Under the pieces are notes generated by a model, which ran no database searches, had not been told where the DNA came from, and saw only the letters and a list, made by a program, of their open reading frames with translations. Position numbers and translations under genes: made by a program. A stretch of 64,000 nt of DNA from Methylobacter sp015476545 (GTDB lineage Bacteria; Pseudomonadota; Gammaproteobacteria; Methylococcales; Methylomonadaceae): the NCBI RefSeq assembly GCF_052162025.1, contig NZ_CP197401.1, positions 496,001 through 560,000 of the forward strand. The letters are read 5' to 3'. Below are positions 38,126-47,540 of this stretch, piece after piece. Position 1 is the stretch's first letter; every line of letters starts with the position of its first letter.

Positions 38126-40435
38126 TTATTTAGGCCCCTCGGCATCGGCAGGATCGCCTTCATAAGGCGTTGCATATTTACAGTCTTTTTGCGGGCAGAC
38201 TTTTTCCGCACCGTGCCTTTTAGTGACTTTGACAGTCAGAACCGGCCAATTGCACTCAGGGCAGCTTTCCGCGATCGGCGCATTCCACAAGGCATAATCG
38301 CATTTCGGGTATTCCGAGCAGGAGTAGAAGACTTTGTTGCTTTTGGATTTGCGCTTGAGAATATTGCCTTTTTTGCATTTCGGGCATTCCACGCCCGTAT
38401 CCAAAGGTTTTTCCAACGGTTCAATATGACGGCATTTGGGATAGCCGCTGCAACCGATGAATTTTCCATAGCGGCCCGATTTGATCACGAGCGGCAAGTC
38501 GCACTTGGGACAGGTTCGGCCTTCTATGACTTCAGGCTCGTCAGGTGTATTGTCGTCATTCAGATTGCGCGTATAAGAGCAGGTCGGATAATTCGTGCAG
38601 CCGATGAATCGGCCGTTCCGGCCCAGCCGGATCGACAGGGCGCTGCCGCATTCAGGGCATTTTTCATCGATGGCTTCCTGCGTCACGTCTTTGCGCTGGA
38701 CGCTTTCTTCTTTTTCATGAATCAGCGTATTGAAAGGATTCCAGAAGGCGTGCATCAAGGGAATCCAGTCCTTTTCGCCGCGCGAGACGGCGTCGAGCTC
38801 GTCTTCCAGATTCGCTGTAAAGTCATAGTCGACGTATTTCGTGAAATGTTCGGTCAGAAACTTGTTGACGATTCGGCCGACATCGGTCGGATGGAAACGT
38901 TTGTTCTCCAGCGTGACGTATTCCCGGTTCTGCAGCGTCGAAATGATCGACGCATAGGTCGACGGCCGGCCGATGCCGTGCTCTTCCAGCGCCTTGACCA
39001 GGCTGGCCTCGCCGTAGCGCGGCGGCGGCTCGGTGAAGTGCTGGGCGGCGATGATATCGTTCAGCGGCACGGGGCGGCCTTCTTCCAGTGGCGGCAGGTA
39101 GCTTTCTTGATCGTCCCCTTCGGTCGTGTCGTCCATGCCTTCCAAATAAACGGACATGAAGCCGGGCGTGGCGATCGTCGAGCCTGTTGCCCTGAAAACA
39201 TGCTGGCCGTCGCCGCAGCTCAAATCGACCGCGACCATGTTGATGGTCGCGTGAATCATCTGGCAGGCAATGGTGCGTTTCCAGATCAGGTCATAGAGCT
39301 TGTACTGCTCGTCAGTCAAATACTTCTTAATAGCATTGGGCAAATGGCGCGCGGAGGTCGGGCGTATGGCTTCGTGCGCTTCCTGGGCATTCTTGGATTT
39401 GGTTTTGAACTGGCGAGGTTCCTTGGGCACATTGTCGGCGCCGTAATTTTCCGCGATCAGTTCACGGATGTCATCGACCGCTTCCACCGACAGATTAACC
39501 GAGTCGGTACGCATATAAGTGATCAGACCGGCTGTTTCGCCGCCGATATCGATGCCTTCATAGAGCTGTTGCGCGACCATCATGGTGCGCTTGGTCGTGA
39601 AGCCCAGCTTGCGGGCCGCTTCCTGTTGCAGCGTCGAGGTGATGAAGGGCGGCGCAGGGTTGCGTTTGCGCTGTTTCTTTTCCAGCTTGGCAACGATCAG
39701 CTGGCCGTCCGCCGCGTCAAGCAGGGCTTGCCGGGTCTGCTGCGCCTGTGTTTCGTTATCGATGCTGAACTGGCTCAGCTTCTCGCCGGCGAAATGCGTC
39801 AATTTGGCCTTGAAGGCTTGGTCGTGCGCGGCCAGCAAAGCATCAATGGTCCAGTATTCGCGCGATTTGAAAGCTTCGATTTCCTGTTCGCGTTCGACGA
39901 TCATGCGTAAGGCCGGGCTTTGTACGCGGCCTGCCGATAAGCCGCGGCGGATTTTTTTCCATAGCAACGGCGACAATTTAAACCCGACCAGATAATCGAG
40001 CGCGCGCCGGGCCTGCTGGGCGTTGATCAGATTGGTGGACAGTTCCGCAGGATGGGCGATGGCGTCGGTAACGGCCCTTTTGGTGATTTCATGAAAGACG
40101 ACACGGTGCACCGGCTTGTCTTTCAGCAATTTTTTTTCTTTCAGCAGCTCATAGAGATGCCAGGAGATAGCTTCGCCTTCTCTGTCCGGGTCGGTCGCAA
40201 GATATAAGGTTTCAGCAGTTTTGAGCGCTTTACTGATGGTCTGGACATGGCGTTGATTGCGCTCGATGACCTCGTATTTCATGGCAAAGTCATGGCTGGG
40301 GTCAACGGCGCCTTCCTTGGGGACGAGGTCGCGCACGTGTCCGTAGGAAGCGAGAACTTGGAAATCTTTACCTAAATATTTTTCTATGGTTTTGGCTTTT
40401 GCAGGCGATTCTACAATGACAAGATTTTTACTCAT
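38126..40435 (-). CDS. topA: DNA topoisomerase I
   Basis: 769 residues. TOPRIM motifs LVIVESPAKAKTIEKYLG at the N-terminus and TDPDREGEAI, the catalytic tyrosine in GLITYMRTDSVN, and four C-terminal C4 zinc ribbons (CPECGS, CPKCDL, CPKCKK and CPECNW starts). It relaxes negative supercoils. Order topA-smg-dprA is a common gammaproteobacterial arrangement. A long open frame on the plus strand across this gene is only an antisense shadow. Confidence 0.97.
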   Translation of the reverse strand: MSKNLVIVESPAKAKTIEKYLGKDFQVLASYGHVRDLVPKEGAVDPSHDFAMKYEVIERNQRHVQTISKALKTAETLYLATDPDREGEAISWHLYELLKEKKLLKDKPVHRVVFHEITKRAVTDAIAHPAELSTNLINAQQARRALDYLVGFKLSPLLWKKIRRGLSAGRVQSPALRMIVEREQEIEAFKSREYWTIDALLAAHDQAFKAKLTHFAGEKLSQFSIDNETQAQQTRQALLDAADGQLIVAKLEKKQRKRNPAPPFITSTLQQEAARKLGFTTKRTMMVAQQLYEGIDIGGETAGLITYMRTDSVNLSVEAVDDIRELIAENYGADNVPKEPRQFKTKSKNAQEAHEAIRPTSARHLPNAIKKYLTDEQYKLYDLIWKRTIACQMIHATINMVAVDLSCGDGQHVFRATGSTIATPGFMSVYLEGMDDTTEGDDQESYLPPLEEGRPVPLNDIIAAQHFTEPPPRYGEASLVKALEEHGIGRPSTYASIISTLQNREYVTLENKRFHPTDVGRIVNKFLTEHFTKYVDYDFTANLEDELDAVSRGEKDWIPLMHAFWNPFNTLIHEKEESVQRKDVTQEAIDEKCPECGSALSIRLGRNGRFIGCTNYPTCSYTRNLNDDNTPDEPEVIEGRTCPKCDLPLVIKSGRYGKFIGCSGYPKCRHIEPLEKPLDTGVECPKCKKGNILKRKSKSNKVFYSCSEYPKCDYALWNAPIAESCPECNWPVLTVKVTKRHGAEKVCPQKDCKYATPYEGDPADAEGPK

Positions 40436-40458
40436 TTAATAATGCGAGCGAGTGGGTA

Positions 40459-40926
40459 TTAATGTAAATAAGTCGGAACGAGGTCATAAACGATATCCTC
40501 CATTCTTGAGAAAGCAAGTTCTTCATCCGGCTGACTTAACAATATCATCAACACGATCCATTTCAGTTTTTCCAGCGATATTTCCTCATTTTCCAATGCC
40601 ATGGCACGGTCGATGACAATTTCGCGGTTGGTTGAGTTCAGAATGCCGCTGTTTTCCAGAAATATGAGCAGGTTGCGGCATTCAAGATCCAGCTTTTCTT
40701 GTTCCTCGCTACAGAAAATACGGAAGGCGGGCGATGTCGTCGATTGTATAGGGCGTTGAAGGCTGAGCGATTCAAGCCAGTCGAACGCTTTATTAACCTC
40801 GACCTGCTCGAAGCCGGCTTCCATCAATTCGGTTCTGATGATATCGCTGTCTGGAAGTATTTCGATTTCATCTTCCATATAATTTTCAAATAAATACATC
40901 AGGACATCAAAAATATTTTCTTTCAT
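40459..40926 (-). CDS. smg: Smg/DUF494 family protein
   Basis: 155 residues, starting MKENIFDVLMYLFENYMEDE. Acidic and helical, with the family's SLQRPIQSTTSPAFRIFCSEEQEKL segment in the middle. Function is unproven; the gene usually sits beside dprA and topA, as here (19 nt after dprA and 23 nt before topA). Confidence 0.9.
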   Translation of the reverse strand: MKENIFDVLMYLFENYMEDEIEILPDSDIIRTELMEAGFEQVEVNKAFDWLESLSLQRPIQSTTSPAFRIFCSEEQEKLDLECRNLLIFLENSGILNSTNREIVIDRAMALENEEISLEKLKWIVLMILLSQPDEELAFSRMEDIVYDLVPTYLH

Positions 40927-40945
40927 AGGGTATGGTCTGTGCTGT

Positions 40946-41998
40946 TTATTTTATGCGTGTATAGCAACCACCAGCAGTCGCTTCTATGTATCCTTGCAGT
41001 TCTAAAACCAGTAGCATTGATGAAATCACTTCCACGGATTGCCCGGCATTTTCAACCAGCATATCGATAGAAGTTGGGCTGAACATGACGAGATTCAATA
41101 ATGTTTGCTGCTCCAGGTCAAGTGTTGTTTGCACGGGCAGTGGTGCTGAAATGTCATCCCGTTGATTATATTGATGTAATTCTTCCATGATGTCCTGCGT
41201 GGTTTCGACAAGTTTTGCCCCTTCCCGAATCAGTGCATTGCAGCCCCGGGCCAGCGGATTATGGATAGACCCCGGAATCGCAAACACCTCGCGGTTCTGT
41301 TCCAAAGCCATTCGGGCCGTAATCAATGAGCCGCTTTGTTTGGCCGCTTCAACGACCAGCAAGCCCAGGCACAATCCGCTGATGATGCGGTTACGCCGGG
41401 GAAAATGGTTGGCTTTAGCCGTCGTGCCGGGCGGAAACTCTGAAACGATGGCGCCGGTATTGACGATTTCGGTGGCCAGGTCTTTGTGCCTGGCGGGATA
41501 GACACGATCCAGACCGGTGCCTGCGACTGCGATAGTGTATCCGTGCGCATCGAGTGCGCCGCGGTGGCTGGCGGCGTCGATGCCTAAAGCCAGGCCGCTG
41601 GTAATGACAAAGCCGTGCCGGCTCAGCGTTCTGGCGAAGTCTCTGGCGGTCTCCATGCCGGAAACGGATGGATTGCGGCTGCCGACCATGGCGATTTGCG
41701 GCAGTTTCAAGAGATCAGGGTTGCCGCGCACAAACAGGATGGGCGGCGGGTCGGCTATTTCTTTTAACTGGGCAGGATAATTAGGATCACAGAGGGTAAG
41801 GGCATGGTTGTTTTCCTGTTCCAGCCAGGCGAGATCATAATCGATAGCCGTCCAGTCCGGGTTTCTTATGGACTCGATTACAGCGTTCGTTAACCGTAAC
41901 GTCGCAAGTCTTGACGCCGATTCCGCAAACAGCTGCCCAGGCGTATGGCTTTCGAGTATTTTGAGAAATGTCCGGCAGCCAAATCCTGGCGTACGCAA
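40946..41998 (-). CDS. dprA: DNA-processing protein DprA
   Basis: A 350-residue frame from a TTG at 41998. It has the Rossmann-like core with MVGSRNPSVSG, GLALGIDAASHRGALD and the nucleotide-related FPPGT and RNRIISGLC segments, plus a C-terminal winged-helix domain. It loads RecA on incoming single strands in transformation. The conserved start of the family (YWLALLRTPGFG) lies partly upstream of the TTG in the same frame, up to a CTG near 42052 or ATT 42046, so the real start is probably a rare codon upstream, coupled to the LysM gene whose stop is at 42049. Confidence 0.9.
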   Translation of the reverse strand: MRTPGFGCRTFLKILESHTPGQLFAESASRLATLRLTNAVIESIRNPDWTAIDYDLAWLEQENNHALTLCDPNYPAQLKEIADPPPILFVRGNPDLLKLPQIAMVGSRNPSVSGMETARDFARTLSRHGFVITSGLALGIDAASHRGALDAHGYTIAVAGTGLDRVYPARHKDLATEIVNTGAIVSEFPPGTTAKANHFPRRNRIISGLCLGLLVVEAAKQSGSLITARMALEQNREVFAIPGSIHNPLARGCNALIREGAKLVETTQDIMEELHQYNQRDDISAPLPVQTTLDLEQQTLLNLVMFSPTSIDMLVENAGQSVEVISSMLLVLELQGYIEATAGGCYTRIK

Positions 41999-42048
41999 AA
42001 GCGCAAGCCAGTATTTGATGTCGTTGTCGGTTTGGCGGATGGAAATAT

Positions 42049-43161
42049 TCAGGGGGTTTGGACTTTGTCTAATACATGGATGTTGCGTGAGGCTCTCATG
42101 ACCAAGGCATAACTGATGCGTTCAAAAGGACGGAAAACCATCAGCGTGCCGGCCAGTTCGTCAGGCAATTTAACAGCGTCGTTTTGAATGGCGCTGAACG
42201 GGTCCCGGGTAATTCTGCCATTTTGATAGATATCCAGTTCATGGCCGGGCAGAAGACCGTCAACCGTGCCTTTGTCGATCACTACGACATTATAGCGTCC
42301 AATTTGAGAAACGCCATCAAGTACGCTGATTATGTTGCCTTTAATACTTTCCTCAGGCGGGCGAGGGAAATAAGTTAGAGTCAGTTCTTCTTCAGGCGTG
42401 GACATTATTCTGTCGCCCATGCGGATCTCACTGGCTACTTTGCTGATGGATAAGGTCGCAGGATCGCCTTCCTGCTGCAAAGTGGCGTCGGCAATGTATT
42501 TGGCTTCATAGCCTAAAAGCTCTCCGGTGTCGGGGCTGACATAAGGCTCTCCCTTTCTGTAGACGGTATATGACAGCGTTTCCGGTTTGAGGATTGAGCG
42601 GACATAGAGCCTGTCGCCGGTGCCCGCCAATAAATGCTCGCCGGCAAAGTCAACGACATAAGGCGCTTCATTAAGCTCTTTTTCGCTGACGACCCGTGGA
42701 GAAGTCAAAAACGGTGCTATGACGTCGCTTGGAATCAATTTGATCGCTTCTTCCTGACTGGTTTCCCGGATACAGGGCGATAGTTTTCCGTCACCGGAAG
42801 CGGCAAAGTACGTGCGTCCGTCTTTAACGTCCTGTTCCTTCAGAACGCATGGCGATTGCTGCTGGGTACCGGAAAAGCCAGGTCTGGACAAGCTGAGCTG
42901 GGGCCGGCCGTTGACCATGGAGAAATAAACCGTATCGCCAGGATAAATCAGATGTGGATTCTGAATTTGGGAATTGTAGCTCCACAATTCGGGCCATTGC
43001 CAAGGATGCTTTAAAAATTTGCCGGATATATCCCACAATGTATCGCCCTTGACGACGGTGTATTGGTCGGGATGAGACGGGTTTATTTGTATCTCGTCAG
43101 CCCATGCGCTTATGCTGAAAGAGAGGGCAGCTATACATCCAATAAGTGTTCGAAAAGCCAT
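42049..43161 (-). CDS. LysM-domain envelope protein
   Basis: 370 residues from the ATG at 43161 (AGGA seven nucleotides upstream). Signal peptide MAFRTLIGCIAALSFSISAW, then a LysM domain (YTVVKGDTLWDISGKFLKHP...PHLIYPGDTVYF) for binding peptidoglycan. The rest (about 100-370) is a conserved region found in gammaproteobacterial proteins upstream of dprA, function unknown. A start at 43206 would add 15 residues before the signal and is less likely. Confidence 0.85.
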   Translation of the reverse strand: MAFRTLIGCIAALSFSISAWADEIQINPSHPDQYTVVKGDTLWDISGKFLKHPWQWPELWSYNSQIQNPHLIYPGDTVYFSMVNGRPQLSLSRPGFSGTQQQSPCVLKEQDVKDGRTYFAASGDGKLSPCIRETSQEEAIKLIPSDVIAPFLTSPRVVSEKELNEAPYVVDFAGEHLLAGTGDRLYVRSILKPETLSYTVYRKGEPYVSPDTGELLGYEAKYIADATLQQEGDPATLSISKVASEIRMGDRIMSTPEEELTLTYFPRPPEESIKGNIISVLDGVSQIGRYNVVVIDKGTVDGLLPGHELDIYQNGRITRDPFSAIQNDAVKLPDELAGTLMVFRPFERISYALVMRASRNIHVLDKVQTP

Positions 43162-44257
43162 ATTTGATTCCTGAAGGAGGTCTTTTTTAAGTCTGTCTGA
43201 ATCCAAAGTTTAGATGAATTCATATGGAAATCTAACAAAAGCGCAATATATTGATTTTAATGAGAAAGCTAATTCGCCTTTGGTGGATTTGCAAGAAAGC
43301 GCGACACCTCTGCGCCGTCGCTTTATATGATTAAAGATAGCACTATTTTGGTATATGTGAAGTTTGCCGGTTTTGAATTAAGGCTCAGGTATCTTGCGTC
43401 ATTTTTAAAGAATGACGATGCCGAGCGCGGCGAAGAAAGCCAGGCATCGCCCCGGACTTGGCGGCAAGGCTCACAAGTTGGCTTTATTAAGTGAAAAATG
43501 TGAAGTAGAGGCGCTAATGGGCCATTTTATTGCGTTCATAAATCCCTAATCAACAACGCGCCATCATCGACTTGAATCGTTGCCGCCTTGCCGAATATGG
43601 GATGCGCAATGATATGAATCAGAATTCCGGTATGGCTGGCGGTGCTGATTACGATTGATGCTTTTATGATATCAGCTAACTCTTGAAGGGAAATTTTGTG
43701 GGGTTCCATGTGGACTTGCGGTTTTTTATTTAAAGAGCTAAGATTTTTTCAGAAGCAGCTGGGGGTTGTCAAGAAGTTATAATTTATATAAATCAATGAT
43801 TTATTATTTTTTGTTATAGTGAGTTATTAGGTTGGGTCTTGGCTAATTTCGTAGTCGACCGCATGGTTAATAATCAAGTGGGTGCTGTGCGGCTTCTTGC
43901 CTAATCCTTGCATCTTAATTACATGCCCAATATTTCATTGGACACGCTCCACAATTCATGACGGCGTCTATTTTCCGCATGCTTTGATGTTTTTGAAGCG
44001 GAGCCTCCGACTGAATTTTCCTGAATGCCTGGTTTGTGAAATGCCGTTTTTTGCTGCATCAGTTCACCAGGGCTTAAGATGCCTATATGGAACTTTTATC
44101 CATTTCTATCCCCTTAGTCTGTCAACGGGGCATAGGGTCTTTAAAATTAGGATATCAAAGGCAAATTATGCCGTTAGTCCATTGGTAACAATGGGTTTTA
44201 GATTCTGTCCAAAATCATATAGAATTCCTATACAATTATATTTTTGTGGAGAGTTTG
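43162..44257. other. 1.1-kb region between divergent LysM and def genes
   Basis: This holds the control regions of two divergent units. I see only one possible small gene, on the minus strand at 43536-43709. A TTGACA (minus strand, 43772-43767) lies upstream of it without a clear -10. The plus-strand frame at 43882-44292 shows no recognisable protein and its end overlaps the def start. Confidence 0.4.
43536..43709 (-). CDS. candidate 57-residue small protein
   Basis: ATG at 43709 opens a frame translated MEPHKISLQELADIIKASIV and ending with QVDDGALLIRDL. It is free of the repetitive or cysteine-rich composition usual for antisense shadows, and contains a HIIAHPIFGKAAT segment. There is no visible ribosome binding site, and I recognise no family. 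Could be a real small protein or a chance frame. Confidence 0.35.
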   Translation of the reverse strand: MEPHKISLQELADIIKASIVISTASHTGILIHIIAHPIFGKAATIQVDDGALLIRDL

Positions 44258-44764
44258 TTGAGTATTTTAACTATCCTCGAGTTTCCGGATGAGCGGTTGC
44301 GGAAGAAAGCCACTGTTGTCAAAACGGTCGACGATCAAATCAGAAAAATAACCGATGATATGCTTGAAACGATGTATGAATCACGCGGAGTAGGGCTGGC
44401 CGCCACTCAGGTGAACATTCATCAGCGTATTGTCGTGATTGATGTCAGTGAAGAAAAGAATGAGCCGATATTCTTGATTAATCCCGAAATCATTGAAAAA
44501 GATGGTGTAGAGGAATCTGAAGAAGGCTGCCTTTCCGTGCCCGGTTTTTTCGAAAAAGTAAAACGGGCCGAACACATCAGAGTAAGAGCTCTCAATAGAG
44601 ACGGCCAGCCTTTTGAGCTTGAAGCGCGGGATTTGCTGGCCGTTTGCGTACAGCATGAACTGGATCACTTGGATGGCAAGCTGTTCGTCGATTATATCTC
44701 GCCGCTAAAGCGGCAGCGCATCAAGAAAAAACTGGAAAAAATCCATAAGATGGAACACAGCTGA
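44258..44764 (+). CDS. def: peptide deformylase
   Basis: About 168 residues with all three PDF motifs: GVGLAATQV, EGCLSVP and the metal-binding HELDHLDG. It removes the formyl group from nascent proteins. I place the start at TTG 44258 (MSILTILEFPDERLRKKA), six nucleotides after GGAG; a GTG at 44246 would add four residues and lies over that site. It overlaps nothing downstream; fmt begins 2 nt after the stop. Confidence 0.94.
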   Translation: MSILTILEFPDERLRKKATVVKTVDDQIRKITDDMLETMYESRGVGLAATQVNIHQRIVVIDVSEEKNEPIFLINPEIIEKDGVEESEEGCLSVPGFFEKVKRAEHIRVRALNRDGQPFELEARDLLAVCVQHELDHLDGKLFVDYISPLKRQRIKKKLEKIHKMEHS

Positions 44765-44766
44765 TC

Positions 44767-45690
44767 ATGAAGATTATTTTTGCCGGCACGCCCGAATTTG
44801 CCGTGCCTACCTTGCAGATGCTGCTGGACTCGGAGCATGAGGTTTGCGCCGTCTATACTCAGCCCGACCGTCCCGCCGGCAGAGGGCGTAAATTACAACC
44901 AAGCCCCGTCAAGGAACTGGCCTTGAAAACAGGCATTCCTGTTTTTCAGCCGGAGACATTGAAGACCGATGAGGATTTGTGGCAAATTGCTTCGTTTAAC
45001 GCCGACCTTATGGTGGTTGTCGCCTATGGCGTGATATTGACACAGGCTGTGCTGGATACGCCTCGTCTGGGGTGTATCAATGTGCATGGCTCACTATTGC
45101 CGCGCTGGCGCGGGGCTGCGCCCATTCAGCGCGCCATCATGGCCGGCGATGAAAAAACCGGTGTGACCATCATGCGGATGGTGCGAAAACTCGATGCCGG
45201 CGATATGCTGCATAAAGAAGAGTGCGTAATCGGGCCAAATGATACGGCCAGCGATCTGCATGACAAGCTGGCACAGTTGGGAGCAATCGGCCTGGCTAAA
45301 GTGCTGGAGCAAATAAAAGCCGGAACCGTGCATGCGGAAAAGCAGGATGAGGCGCTGGTGACTTATGCGGAGAAGCTGGAAAAAAACGAAGCGGTCCTGG
45401 ACTGGACGCAGCCGGCCGAGCAATTGGCCAGAAAGGTCCGAGGCTTGAATGCCTGGCCTGTCGCTCAGACGCTTTGCCGGGGCGAAGTATTGCGAATTTG
45501 GCGGGCCGAGGCCATCAATGCCGATACCAATGCGGAGCCAGGCAATGTGCGCTGTGCCAATAAAACAATGGATGTTGCTACCGGCAAGGGCATGCTGCGG
45601 TTGCATGAAGTGCAACTGCCGGGAGGAAAACGCATGAGTATTCAGGCTTTTCTTAATGCTCATGACGTTGATGCGCTGAAGTTGGGTTGA
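44767..45690 (+). CDS. fmt: methionyl-tRNA formyltransferase
   Basis: 307 residues. Catalytic segment NVHGSLLPRWRGAAPIQRAI and the formyl-folate site motif (GDEKTGVTIMRMVRKLDAGDM) identify Fmt. The C-terminal domain is typical of the family. It formylates initiator Met-tRNA, opposite in function to the coupled def gene. Confidence 0.97.
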   Translation: MKIIFAGTPEFAVPTLQMLLDSEHEVCAVYTQPDRPAGRGRKLQPSPVKELALKTGIPVFQPETLKTDEDLWQIASFNADLMVVVAYGVILTQAVLDTPRLGCINVHGSLLPRWRGAAPIQRAIMAGDEKTGVTIMRMVRKLDAGDMLHKEECVIGPNDTASDLHDKLAQLGAIGLAKVLEQIKAGTVHAEKQDEALVTYAEKLEKNEAVLDWTQPAEQLARKVRGLNAWPVAQTLCRGEVLRIWRAEAINADTNAEPGNVRCANKTMDVATGKGMLRLHEVQLPGGKRMSIQAFLNAHDVDALKLG

Positions 45691-45697
45691 ACAGACA

Positions 45698-46984
45698 GTG
45701 AATTCAAGATTGATTGCCGCCCGGGTGCTATCCCGGGTGTTGCAGGACGGGCAGTCTTTAACGGCTGCGCTGGACAGCGTTATGCCCACCATTGAGTCTG
45801 TTAAGGACAAGGCGTTTATCCAGGCCCTCTGTTACGGCGTCTGCCGGTATTACCACCGACTGGATTTCATCTTAAATCAATTGCTCGATAAGCCATTGAA
45901 GGATATTGATGTCAAGTCACTGATTTTAATCGGCTTGTACCAGCTTCAATTCATGAGGGTCAAGTCTCATGCCGCGGTATCCGAAACGGTTGCTGCCGCC
46001 CGTAAAAAGCCCTGGGCCAAGGCATTGGTTAACGCGGTGCTCAGAAATTATCTGCGGGAGCAAGGCCGCCTTGAGCAGCAAGCTGATCAGGAACCATCGG
46101 CTGCCCTCAGTCATCCTCGCTGGCTCATCGACAAGATTCAACAGGATTGGCCGCAGCAGGCCCAGCAGCTGTTTCTGGAAAACAATCGTCAGCCACCGAT
46201 GGTCCTGCGCGTCAATCTGGCGCGAATCAGCCGTGAGAATTATCTGAATCAATTGGCAGAGCGCGGCATCAGTGCGGTGCCGGTCGAGTTTTGTCCATCA
46301 GCGTTGATGCTCGATAAGCCGGTCCCGGTTGACTTGCTGCCCGGTTTCGAGCAGGGGCTGGTTTCGGTACAGGATACGGCGGCGCAATTGGCGGCGCAAT
46401 TGCTCGATGTTCAACCGGGGCATCGGGTGCTTGATGTTTGCGCAGCCCCGGGCGGCAAAGCTGCGCATATTCTTGAAAGCCAACCGCAATTGAAGGAATT
46501 GGTGGCTGTCGATATCGATGCGTCCCGTATGCAACGCGTCAGCGACAATCTGCAGAGACTGAAATTGGAAGCCGGCTTGCTGGTCGGCGATGCGGCAAAT
46601 CCTGAAGCCTGGTGGGACGGTCAGCCGTTTGAGCGGATTTTGCTGGATGCGCCGTGTTCGGCCTTGGGCGTCATCCGCCGGCATCCCGACATTAAACTGT
46701 TGCGCAGGGCCGAGGATATTGCGCAGCTCCAGTCGCTGCAGAAAAATATTCTCGGTGCGATCTGGCCGCTTCTGGCGCCCGGCGGCATACTGCTCTATGC
46801 CACCTGTTCCGTTTTAAAGCAGGAAAATGAGCAACAGATTGAGGCCTTTTTAGCGGAGCACATCGATGCGTCACAATTGCCTATAGAGGCGGGCTGGGGG
46901 TCGGCCAGGGAATTTGGGCGGCAGATTTTTACCGGAGAGTCTGCGATGGATGGCTTTTATTATGCCCGCATCATTAAGCGATAA
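45698..46984 (+). CDS. rsmB: 16S rRNA (cytosine(967)-C5)-methyltransferase
   Basis: 428 residues beginning at GTG, 7 nt past fmt. N-terminal NusB-like domain, then the SAM motif VLDVCAAPGGKAAHILE and the catalytic cysteines in LLDAPCSALGV and LLYATCSVL. It methylates C967 of 16S rRNA. Confidence 0.95.
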   Translation: MNSRLIAARVLSRVLQDGQSLTAALDSVMPTIESVKDKAFIQALCYGVCRYYHRLDFILNQLLDKPLKDIDVKSLILIGLYQLQFMRVKSHAAVSETVAAARKKPWAKALVNAVLRNYLREQGRLEQQADQEPSAALSHPRWLIDKIQQDWPQQAQQLFLENNRQPPMVLRVNLARISRENYLNQLAERGISAVPVEFCPSALMLDKPVPVDLLPGFEQGLVSVQDTAAQLAAQLLDVQPGHRVLDVCAAPGGKAAHILESQPQLKELVAVDIDASRMQRVSDNLQRLKLEAGLLVGDAANPEAWWDGQPFERILLDAPCSALGVIRRHPDIKLLRRAEDIAQLQSLQKNILGAIWPLLAPGGILLYATCSVLKQENEQQIEAFLAEHIDASQLPIEAGWGSAREFGRQIFTGESAMDGFYYARIIKR

Positions 46985-47540
46985 ATTCCGGTTGTTGTTG
47001 ATCTGTCTGTTTTATCTGCTGCTGTGGCCGGCATCTGTTCATGCCGATGAGTTTTCAGTCAGCATCAAAAAGGCCGAGTTGATTCTGCGGGAAAATAGCT
47101 ATGTTTTATCGGCCGATATCAATTATCAGCTCAGCGATAGCGCCAAGGACGCGTTGCAAAACGGAATTCCTTTGTTCTGGACTGTGCTGGTTAAGGTTCA
47201 GCAGCACCGCGATTATCTCTGGAACAAAAAGCTGCTTGATAAAGAAATACGTTATCGTATCCAGTATCATGCTTTATTGAATATGTACCGGGTCAGAGAT
47301 GAAAGCAGTGATGTAGTCGATAACTTTTCCACACTGTCCGCAGCCTTGCATGCGATGTCGACAATACGCAATATCCCCATTATGGATAAGGCCGAAGTCG
47401 CTTCGGACACAGATTATAGCGTCGGCGTAAAGGTCAGGTTCGAACGCGACGCACTGCCTTTGCCGCTACGCCCGATCGCCTATATTAATCCTCAATGGTA
47501 TTTATCCAGTGACTGGTATTTATGGTCCCTGAAAAAATAA
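46950..47540 (+). CDS. DUF4390 domain protein, exported
   Basis: About 196 residues from the ATG at 46950. A hydrophobic signal sequence (FRLLLICLFYLLLWPASVHA) is followed by a beta-rich domain of the DUF4390 type (ISIKKAELILRE-like start, ENSYVLSADINYQLS). The start lies inside the end of rsmB; later ATG 46962 is also possible. Its last bases overlap ntrY. The conserved link to the ntrYX pair suggests it helps the sensor kinase sense something in the envelope (inference). Confidence 0.8.
   Translation: MAFIMPASLSDKFRLLLICLFYLLLWPASVHADEFSVSIKKAELILRENSYVLSADINYQLSDSAKDALQNGIPLFWTVLVKVQQHRDYLWNKKLLDKEIRYRIQYHALLNMYRVRDESSDVVDNFSTLSAALHAMSTIRNIPIMDKAEVASDTDYSVGVKVRFERDALPLPLRPIAYINPQWYLSSDWYLWSLKK

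Noticed and set aside
38117..39910. 597-codon plus-strand frame opposite topA
   Set aside because: Very long but lies within topA on the other strand; Phe/Arg/Ala-rich composition is typical of antisense frames in GC-biased genes.
43882..44292. 136-codon frame upstream of def
   Set aside because: Overlaps the def start in another frame and shows no family, membrane or signal pattern worth keeping.
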